Shown here: in pieces, positions 58,457 to 64,000 of the stretch
How positions within the stretch are numbered: position 1 is the first letter of the stretch
Layout: every line of letters begins with the position of its first letter
NCBI GenBank assembly: GCA_942492795.1
Contig: OW818639.1
Span: 2,232,001-2,296,000 of the forward strand
Source of the DNA: RGIG3178 sp942492795
GTDB lineage: Bacteria; Bacillota; Clostridia; Christensenellales; QAND01
Reading direction: 5' to 3'
DNA length: 64,000 bases
Position numbers and translations under genes: made by a program
Notes under the pieces: model-generated
Told to the model about the DNA's origin: nothing
What the model saw: only the letters and a program-made list of their open reading frames with translations
Databases searched by the model: none

Positions 58457-59126
58457 TTATATCCTCCAATGCTTTAAAAAAGCGTTGACTTCAGGCGTCT
58501 GCGGGGAATACATGATCTTTTGCGGTTCCCCCTGCTCGACAATCCTGCCCTCGTCCATAAACACCACGATATCCGCCATCCGCAGCGCCTGTGCAGGAAA
58601 ATGCGTTGAGAGGATCAGCGTACAAGCGGTTCGTGTATGATAGTCTGCGACTGCTTTTTCTATCATATCCGTTCCGTTCACGTCCGCCGCTGCGGTGGGC
58701 TCGTCCAGCAAAAGGGCTTCCCTATTCACCGCCAAAACACGCGCGATGGCAAGCCGCTGTGCTTCGCCGCCGGACAATTTGCTGCCGCTTTGCTCGGCTC
58801 GCGCTTGTATGCCGACGGATCTTAACGCCTGCAACGCTATGTCTTCGGAGCCCGCTTTATCCGGCAAGGCTATCTGCACATTCTTTTTTACCGTGAAGCC
58901 AAAGGCGTATGGATGCTGCGGCAAGTACCCTATATCGGATACATCCGAATGAACCGTTCCCGCATCGGGTTTGACGATTCCCGCTATGATGCGCAACAGT
59001 GTGCTCTTCCCCGATCCGTTTGCTCCCATGATCGCATAGCGCAGGCCGGGAGCAAATTCGGCTGTGGGTATATCAAGAACACATCTGTTTGCATATTCTT
59101 TTTCGCAGGGATTGGATCCGGATCAA
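58457..59126 (-). CDS. tupC: Tungstate ABC transporter ATPase TupC, with apparent one-base frameshift
   Basis: Importer ATPase next to tupB and tupA. The long frame holds Walker A GANGSGKST, LSGGEAQRLAIARVL, Walker B LLLDEPTAAAD and STHFPAQA. Its natural start is not in that frame: a TTG at 59126 with GGAGG upstream opens MIRIQSLRK and then hits an A5 run at 59099-59103. Removing one A continues as EYANRCVLDIPTAEFAPGLR into the Walker A region, exactly as an ABC ATPase should read. Either a real mutation, slippage-dependent expression or a sequencing error is possible. Restored length would be about 222 residues. Confidence 0.8.
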
Positions 59127-59156
59127 CTGTATCCTCCTAAGTGCGAGTGTAAGCCG

Positions 59157-59843
59157 TTATATTTTGTCGATGGTACCGTCCAACCGCTGTGCAACGGTAT
59201 TGACGATAAAGGCGATTAAAAGAAGCACGGCACCCAGCGCCACAGCAAATTGGAATTGTCCCATGTTCGTGACCATCATAATCGCTGTTGTCATCACACG
59301 CGTTTTGAATTGTATGTTGCCGCCGACGATCTGCACAGCGCCGACCTCCGAAACAGCGCGTCCAAACCCGGTCAGCACGACGGAAATCAACTGACCGCGA
59401 ACCTCATACATCGTATAGAGCAGTTGTTTTTTGCGCGACAGCCCCATGCCTTTGGCCGTCTCATATATCTGCGGCCATCGCGCCGCGATGATGGTGTAGC
59501 TCAAGCTCGTCACGATGGGCGTTATCAGTACCACCTGGGCTGTGACCATTGCGGGCACACTGTAGAGCAACTGTAAGGAACCCAAAGGGCCGCTTCGGCT
59601 CAACAGCAGAAATACGACCAGACCCGCTACGACCGGCGGCAAACCCATCAATGTATTGGATATGCGCAGCAGCATGCGCTTTGCGCGGAACTCCCGTGTA
59701 GCGATAAGCACGCCGAACGTCATCCCCAAAAGGGATGCTATCAGCGTGCTCGCCAATGACATCTCAAGTGTTACCCCTATGATCTGCCGAAGCTCGTTGT
59801 CCTTGCCGAACAACAGCTTCAATACCTCTGTAAAATTATCCAT
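59157..59843 (-). CDS. tupB: Tungstate ABC transporter permease TupB
   Basis: Permease of 228 residues with about five to six helices. The TupB-type pattern is clear: TLEMSLASTLIASLLGMTFG near residue 25, LPPVVAGLVVFLLLSRSGPL near 67 and a late GFGRAVSEVGAVQIVGGNIQ near 169, containing the EAA-like loop that contacts the ATPase. The ATG at 59843 has AGGA six bases upstream; the longer frame to 59942 overlaps tupA and lacks a ribosome-binding site. The order tupA-tupB-tupC is standard. Confidence 0.9.
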   Translation of the reverse strand: MDNFTEVLKLLFGKDNELRQIIGVTLEMSLASTLIASLLGMTFGVLIATREFRAKRMLLRISNTLMGLPPVVAGLVVFLLLSRSGPLGSLQLLYSVPAMVTAQVVLITPIVTSLSYTIIAARWPQIYETAKGMGLSRKKQLLYTMYEVRGQLISVVLTGFGRAVSEVGAVQIVGGNIQFKTRVMTTAIMMVTNMGQFQFAVALGAVLLLIAFIVNTVAQRLDGTIDKI

Positions 59844-59895
59844 CATCCATCCTATTTGTAATGCAAGAAATGAAATCGTCCCAATGCAAGCCGCG

Positions 59896-60711
59896 TTATT
59901 TTGCCAGGTAGAAAAGCTGCTCGCCGTATTTATCCACGCCAAACTTGGCGATGAGATCTTTGGCCTTGTCCGATGTCATCCAGTTGATGAACGCATTGGC
60001 TCCGTCTTTGTTGGCATTCACCCATTTGTCGGCGCTGACGGCAATCATCGAATAACTGTTCTTGAGTTGGTCCGATTCGGATACAAGAACGCTCAGCTGA
60101 CCCTTCATCGCATGGGACAAATAGGTTGCTTTGTCCGTCAGAATATATGCCTGCTGTTCTGCCGCTACCGTGAGGGATGCGCCCATTCCCTGTCCGGTGC
60201 TCACATAATAGGCTTTGCCGGTGGGATCGATGGCGGCTGTGGTCCAGATTTTCTTCTCCGCCGAGTGGGTGCCGGAATTATCCCCACGGGATACAAATTT
60301 TGCGCCGGTCGTATTGGCAATTTTCGTGAACGCCTCGGAAGCGCTCTTGAGTCCCTTGATACCAGCCGGATCGCCCGCCGGTCCGACGATAATGAAATAA
60401 TTATACATAAACGTCACGCGCTTTACGCCGAATCCATCGGCGACGAGCTTGTCCTCGTCCGCCGGTGAGTGGACCAGCAGCACATCGGCGTCTCCGGTTC
60501 TGGCTTTTTGGATCGCAGCGCCGCTTCCGGCGGAGGTAATCTCAAGCTTATAGCCGGTATCCGCCTCAAATGCGGACTGTAAATACGGCAGCAAACCGGA
60601 ATCGTTGACAGAAGTCGTCGTCGACAACTTAATCGTGGGATTCTTTTTTGCGCACGCGGAAAAGGTTGGAATCATCAAAAAGGCCAGCAGCAGAACAAAA
60701 ACTTTTTTCAT
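59896..60711 (-). CDS. tupA: Tungstate-binding lipoprotein TupA
   Basis: Extracytoplasmic oxyanion-binding protein of 271 residues. An N-terminal signal peptide (MKKVFVLLLAFLMIPTFSAC) has a SAC lipobox. The mature protein opens KLSTTTSVNDSGLLPYLQSA, where the TTTS and SGL motifs are typical of TupA-type tungstate binders as opposed to ModA. SRGDNSGTHSAEKKIW near residue 130 is a second ligand-loop motif. The ATG at 60711 has AAAGGAG upstream. It is the first gene of the eight-gene operon behind the candidate Moco/Tuco RNA. Confidence 0.95.
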   Translation of the reverse strand: MKKVFVLLLAFLMIPTFSACAKKNPTIKLSTTTSVNDSGLLPYLQSAFEADTGYKLEITSAGSGAAIQKARTGDADVLLVHSPADEDKLVADGFGVKRVTFMYNYFIIVGPAGDPAGIKGLKSASEAFTKIANTTGAKFVSRGDNSGTHSAEKKIWTTAAIDPTGKAYYVSTGQGMGASLTVAAEQQAYILTDKATYLSHAMKGQLSVLVSESDQLKNSYSMIAVSADKWVNANKDGANAFINWMTSDKAKDLIAKFGVDKYGEQLFYLAK

Positions 60712-60729
60712 TAAATTTGGTTCTCCTTT

Positions 60730-60822
60730 CCAAATTCGGGAGGCGTACAGGTTTCCCCGTACACCCATTGTGCAATCGCCATAAACGTTCGTTTTTAGGC
60801 TGATGCATCGGAGCAATTTCAT
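60730..60822 (-). ncRNA. Candidate Moco/Tuco-family RNA (putative riboswitch)
   Basis: Between promoter and tupA the minus strand reads AAATTGCTCCGATGC, a spacer, CACAATGGGTGTACGGG, a GAAA loop, CCTGTAC and GCCTCCCGAATTT. AAATT and AATTT pair as a basal stem; GTACGGG and CCTGTAC form a seven-pair stem capped by GAAA. CTCCGA and CGCCTCCCGA match, from memory, the conserved ends of the Moco RNA motif found before moa, mod and tup genes, and the downstream operon is exactly that regulon. Some arms are less clear to me, so the family call is provisional. Confidence 0.6.
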
Positions 60823-60834
60823 TTCTAGTGAATC

Positions 60835-60863
60835 ATTATATCGTAACCGCTCGAAGGAAGCAA
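60835..60863 (-). promoter_or_regulatory. Promoter of the tungstate/molybdopterin operon
   Basis: Minus-strand TTGCTT and a perfect TATAAT lie 17 bases apart; transcription should start near the 5' end of the candidate Moco RNA. Confidence 0.75.
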
Positions 60864-60900
60864 TGCATTCCGGCCGATGTTTCAAAACTGATACAAATGA

Positions 60901-60929
60901 AAAACCCGGATGATGAAACCCGGGTTTTT
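60901..60929 (-). terminator. Terminator of the 60936-63141 unit
   Basis: AAAACCCGG and CCGGGTTTT arms around ATGATGAAA give a hairpin with T-tract on both strands, directly after the HAD gene stop. Confidence 0.8.
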
Positions 60930-60935
60930 GATCTT

Positions 60936-61733
60936 TTAGAGATACGCAATGAGATCCGCCAGTTTTGGCATTACGATGTCAGGCGGGCACTCTGCCGATG
61001 CAATATCCTCTTGTTTCGCTTCACCGGAGAGCACAAGAATGCTCAGCAGACCGTTTCGCTTTCCAAACGGTATATCGGTATAGAGCCTGTCCCCGCACAT
61101 TGCAAACTGCGAAGGCTGCAATCCAAGCCGGTGCTGCGCCGCCAACACCATATCCATCTCGGGTTTGCCGATGATCCTGTCCGCTTTGCGGCCTGTGGAC
61201 GCTTCAATCAGCGCCATAAACGACCCGAGATCCGGTTCAAATCCGCCTTCTATCGGGCAGTTAAAGTCGGGATGGGTTGCATAATAGGGCAATCCTTTTC
61301 GCACATAATCGCAAAATATACAGAGCTTCTTATACGTCAGCGTGGTATCATACCCGGCGAGCAGGATATCCGGATTGCTTTCCACCACGTTGATGCCCTG
61401 GCTGTTCAGCTCTTCTATGAGAAACTCGTTTCCCAACACCCAAACACGCTTGTTTGGATGGGTGCGGCATATAAGATCCGCCGCAGCCTGACCCGAAGTC
61501 AAAATCTGTTCTTTTTCGGCACGGATACCGAGGCGGCCAAGCTTTTGTTGGTAATAAGCGGCGTTGTGCGATGAGTTGTTGGTAACAAACAGAAACTTGC
61601 GCCCCGTCTGCTGCAGCTTTTCCAAGAATTCAACCGTTCCTTCGATCAGCCGCTCTCCCAAATAGACTGTGCCGTCCATATCCAACAAAAACGCACGGAT
61701 CGGCCGTAAGGTTTCGCGCAGTCCCTGGTGCAT
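60936..61733 (-). CDS. HAD-IIA family phosphatase (NagD-like)
   Basis: Hydrolase of 265 residues. Motif I is FLLDMDGTVYLG near residue 14, motif II FVTNNSSHN near 48, with NagD-type TSGQAAADLI near 77 and the motif III/IV segment KPEMDMV then AMCGDRLYTDIPFGKRNG near 200-222. NagD-like enzymes dephosphorylate nucleotides or sugar phosphates. The ATG at 61733 has AGAGG eight bases upstream and lies 20 bases after the GNAT stop, so it is the last gene of a three-gene unit. Confidence 0.9.
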   Translation of the reverse strand: MHQGLRETLRPIRAFLLDMDGTVYLGERLIEGTVEFLEKLQQTGRKFLFVTNNSSHNAAYYQQKLGRLGIRAEKEQILTSGQAAADLICRTHPNKRVWVLGNEFLIEELNSQGINVVESNPDILLAGYDTTLTYKKLCIFCDYVRKGLPYYATHPDFNCPIEGGFEPDLGSFMALIEASTGRKADRIIGKPEMDMVLAAQHRLGLQPSQFAMCGDRLYTDIPFGKRNGLLSILVLSGEAKQEDIASAECPPDIVMPKLADLIAYL

Positions 61734-61753
61734 CAAACCATCCTCTCCAACGC

Positions 61754-62242
61754 TTATAGCTGCTTTTGCATTACCACACAACTTAATGTTTTTCCGAATT
61801 TTTCGCCGACATCTTTCAAAACGCCGACCGTGTCAAAGCCGAGTTTCGTGTGAAATCGTATGCTCGATGTGTTTAAGCTGTCGATCATGGATACGACTTG
61901 CAGCAAACCTCCTGCTTTACCCCTTTTTAGCAGCGCATTCATCAGTTGCATACCCATGCCGCGCCCGAGGGCATCGGATACGAGATAGATTGTATCCTCC
62001 GCCGTACGTTTATATCCCGGCGATGCGCGAAAGGTAGACAATGCCCCAAACCCCAGAATTCGTCCCTGCTCTTCCACCACCAGCACAGGCCGATCGGGCG
62101 CTCCGTGCTGGCTGAACCACTGCTGCATTTCCTGCTCGGTGTATCCGTCGTATCGCCAGTTGGCAGTCGTGTTTTGGATGTAGTAGTCCCAAATTCCCTT
62201 TATTGCGGCAAGATCCTTCATGCTCGCATCGCGGATGATCAT
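61754..62242 (-). CDS. GNAT family N-acetyltransferase (phosphinothricin acetyltransferase-like)
   Basis: Acetyltransferase of 162 residues. It begins MIIRDASMKDLAAIKGIWDY, typical of the Pat/YncA group, with GFGALSTFRASPGYKRTAED near residue 64 and the acetyl-CoA pyrophosphate loop LGRGMGMQLMNALLKRGKAG near 92. Relatives acetylate amino acid analogues such as methionine sulfone or phosphinothricin. It overlaps the upstream dehydrogenase by four bases (ATGA). Confidence 0.9.
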   Translation of the reverse strand: MIIRDASMKDLAAIKGIWDYYIQNTTANWRYDGYTEQEMQQWFSQHGAPDRPVLVVEEQGRILGFGALSTFRASPGYKRTAEDTIYLVSDALGRGMGMQLMNALLKRGKAGGLLQVVSMIDSLNTSSIRFHTKLGFDTVGVLKDVGEKFGKTLSCVVMQKQL

Positions 62243-63141
62243 TTGCTTTCGCCCACCTTAACGCTGCACATTTGCTCCAGCGCCAGAACAAGTGCCTGGC
62301 TTCCCATCTGATGGCTGTTCTCCATGCCCTGTACCGCATTGTAAAGACAGGCCACGAGTGTGGAACCGGGCAGAGACAAATGATCTGCCTGCGCGGTCTG
62401 CGCACAAAGCCGCAAGTCCTTTTGGAAAAGGTCCACCAAAAATCCGGGGCTGAAATCGCGCGCCACCATTTTGGGGCCCTGAACGGAAAGCTGATAGGAA
62501 CTCGCCGCGCCGCCGCTTAAAACCTCGATGACTTTGTTGCAGTCGAGACCTTCTTTGGTTGCCATCAGCAAGCTTTCGCACACGCCCAACAGAGCGCTGC
62601 TCAGACAGATCTGGTTGCAAAGCTTGGTGGCTTGCCCTGCGCCGTTGCTTCCCATGAGCGTCACTTTCTTGCCCATGGCGTTTAAAACCGGCAGCGCTTT
62701 TTCAAACGCCTCTTCTTCGCCGCCGCACATGATAGAAAGCGTTCCGGCGATAGCGCCCGTATCTCCGCCGCTAACCGGGCAATCCAGCATGAAGATATCG
62801 TCTTCCTTGAGCTTTTTGGCAAAGATTCGCGTCTGTTGGGGGGATATCGTGCTCATATCGATGACGATAAGCCCTTTTTTTGCACCGTGGACAACGCCGC
62901 TTTCGCCGAACAGCACTGCCGCAACATCCGGTGTATCGCTGACGATGGTAATGACGATATCGCTGTTTTCTGCTACCTCTTTGGGGGTTGAACAGAGTAT
63001 CGCACCCGCATCGACAAGCTCCTGTGCCTTGCTTGCCGTCCTGTTATACACATACAGCGGGAATCCACCTTTTTGAATGTTCTTTGCCATGGGTTTTCCC
63101 ATGATACCGAGTCCGATAAAACCTACGCGCATCTTTTGCAT
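62239..63141 (-). CDS. 3-hydroxyisobutyrate/tartronate semialdehyde reductase-type dehydrogenase
   Basis: NAD(P)-dependent beta-hydroxyacid dehydrogenase of 300 residues, GarR/MmsB-like. The Rossmann motif VGFIGLGIMGKPMAKNIQKG is near residue 6, the substrate motif DCPVSGGDTGAIAGTLSIM near 124, the catalytic lysine in GSNGAGQATKLCNQIC near 170, and FSPGFLVDLFQKDLRL near 233. Tartronate semialdehyde or another 3-hydroxyacid are the usual substrates. The ATG at 63141 has GGAG eight bases upstream. Together with the GNAT and HAD genes it may serve a small-acid detoxification or catabolic route, but that is speculative. Confidence 0.9.
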   Translation of the reverse strand: MQKMRVGFIGLGIMGKPMAKNIQKGGFPLYVYNRTASKAQELVDAGAILCSTPKEVAENSDIVITIVSDTPDVAAVLFGESGVVHGAKKGLIVIDMSTISPQQTRIFAKKLKEDDIFMLDCPVSGGDTGAIAGTLSIMCGGEEEAFEKALPVLNAMGKKVTLMGSNGAGQATKLCNQICLSSALLGVCESLLMATKEGLDCNKVIEVLSGGAASSYQLSVQGPKMVARDFSPGFLVDLFQKDLRLCAQTAQADHLSLPGSTLVACLYNAVQGMENSHQMGSQALVLALEQMCSVKVGESK

Positions 63142-63216
63142 CGCCTTCACTCCTTCATGCATTTTGTACAATGGTATTATACCCTCTTCGGAGGCGTAAA
63201 GGAAAGAGAATGCGAT

Positions 63217-63243
63217 AAAAAAAGAAAGCCTTTCGGCTCTCTT
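63217..63243 (-). terminator. Terminator of the GlnQ-type gene
   Basis: On the minus strand AAGAGAGCC and GGCTTTCTT pair around GAAA and are followed by TTTTT. Confidence 0.85.
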
Positions 63244-63261
63244 GTTTATTGGATGCGTACT

Positions 63262-63999
63262 TTAAAGAACGCGTTTGAGGAATTCCCGCGTTCGCGGATT
63301 CTGCGGATTCACCAGAATCTGTTCCGGCGTGCCCTCTTCTGCGATCACGCCTGCGTCCATAAAGACAACGTGCCCCGCCACTTCACGGGCAAACGTCATT
63401 TCATGGGTAACCACCAGCATGGTCAAACCCTCCTGTGCCAAATCGCGCATGACGGCAAGCACCTCGCCTACCGTTTCCGGATCGAGTGCGGAGGTGGGTT
63501 CATCAAAGAGCAATACTTCCGGATCCATCGCAAGCGCGCGTGCTATCGCAGCGCGCTGCTTTTGCCCGCCCGAGATCTGGTGCGGCTTGGCGTTGATATA
63601 CTGCAAAAGACCCACCTTTTCCAAGAACTGTTTGGCGCTTTCTTCTGCCTCTTTACGGTTTTTGTTCAGCACTTTGATCTGACCGATCATGCAGTTTTGA
63701 AGCACCGTCATGTTGTTGAAAAGGTTGAACTGCTGGAATACCATGCCGACCTTGGCGCGATACTTGGCAAGAGAGATATTCTTGGTTAGAATGCTTTCCC
63801 CATGAAAGCGGATATCTCCGTCCGTAGGCGTTTCCAACAGGTTGATACAGCGCAACAGCGTCGATTTGCCCGATCCGCTTGCGCCGATTATGCAAACGAC
63901 CTGCCCCGCGTTGGCATGAAAATTGATGTCTTTGAGCACCTCGTGCGTTCCGAAGCTCTTTTTCAGATGCAGCACGTCAATGATCGAATTTTCCTGCAT
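63262..63999 (-). CDS. Polar amino acid ABC transporter ATP-binding protein (GlnQ-like)
   Basis: Importer ATPase of 245 residues. Walker A is GASGSGKSTLLRCINLLE near residue 38, Q-loop VFQQFNLFNNMTVLQN near 87, signature ISGGQKQRAAIARALAMDP near 141, Walker B LLFDEPTSALDPE near 163 and VTHEM with switch His near 199, an exact GlnQ/HisP-type set. The ATG at 63999 is two bases from the window end; the ribosome-binding site and likely permease and binding-protein genes lie outside. The length is normal, so the protein appears complete. Confidence 0.95.
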   Translation of the reverse strand: MQENSIIDVLHLKKSFGTHEVLKDINFHANAGQVVCIIGASGSGKSTLLRCINLLETPTDGDIRFHGESILTKNISLAKYRAKVGMVFQQFNLFNNMTVLQNCMIGQIKVLNKNRKEAEESAKQFLEKVGLLQYINAKPHQISGGQKQRAAIARALAMDPEVLLFDEPTSALDPETVGEVLAVMRDLAQEGLTMLVVTHEMTFAREVAGHVVFMDAGVIAEEGTPEQILVNPQNPRTREFLKRVL

Positions 64000-64000
64000 G

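Overview
The window reads as a chromosomal segment of an anaerobic, Gram-positive Clostridia-type bacterium (Firmicutes/Bacillota) of roughly balanced base composition. Pointers are FloA/NfeD, RqcH, VanW-type wall proteins, an ECF riboflavin transporter, lysine and FMN riboswitches, a biotin-dependent sodium-pumping decarboxylase, and a tungstate/molybdopterin operon. Gene density is high and most genes sit on the minus strand in tight operons that end in clear intrinsic terminators. There is no rRNA, CRISPR array, integrase or intact transposon.

Layout. 1-9.9 kb: the 3' end of an M20 amidohydrolase, a GyrI-like protein, a PRC-barrel protein, a VanW protein coupled to an unknown membrane protein, a U32 (RlhA-like) protein and a BaiN-like flavoprotein. 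9.9-12.3 kb: an AT-rich islet with pyrF and a decayed reading frame, next to an eight-gene tRNA cluster driven by a consensus promoter. 12.4-24.3 kb: a phosphodiesterase, rdgB, rqcH, a MORN lipoprotein, two ABC-2 export systems (one with an XRE regulator), a Cof-type HAD phosphatase and a CPBP protease. 24.3-35.3 kb: a zinc-ribbon protein, a secreted peptidoglycan-binding protein, nfeD-floA, two tRNAs, and a six-gene run (methyltransferase, Hsp33, TPR protein, helical protein, HD hydrolase, rRNA methyltransferase).

35.4-46 kb: a lysine riboswitch drives asd-dapA; a YtrA-like GntR/ABC operon has its promoter and operator visible; dapB stands alone behind its own promoter; an FMN riboswitch controls ribU; an orphan holin, a MarR regulator and tRNA-Pro follow. 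46.3-52.5 kb: oadA-oadG-biotin carrier-oadB (Na+-translocating decarboxylase), a cysteine-rich 4Fe-4S protein and a DEAD-box helicase. 52.6-60.9 kb: an eight-gene operon, tupA-tupB-tupC-moeA-(moeA+PBP)-(moaC+Cys-rich domain)-moaA-(MOSC+mogA), preceded by a promoter and a likely Moco/Tuco-family RNA. 60.9-64 kb: a HAD phosphatase, a GNAT acetyltransferase, a GarR-like dehydrogenase and a GlnQ-type ATPase.

The most distinctive part is the tungstate/molybdopterin operon. It combines metal uptake with late cofactor synthesis, carries three fused or extended proteins, and its TupC ATPase has an apparent one-base frameshift in an A5 run. No wholly new defence or mobile system is visible. The best leads for new biology are the cysteine-rich domain on MoaC, the C-terminal domain of the secreted peptidoglycan-binding protein, a perfect 18-bp-arm palindrome at 22.0 kb, and a few small or uncharacterised proteins in conserved-looking operons. 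All family calls are by eye from sequence, without database searches.
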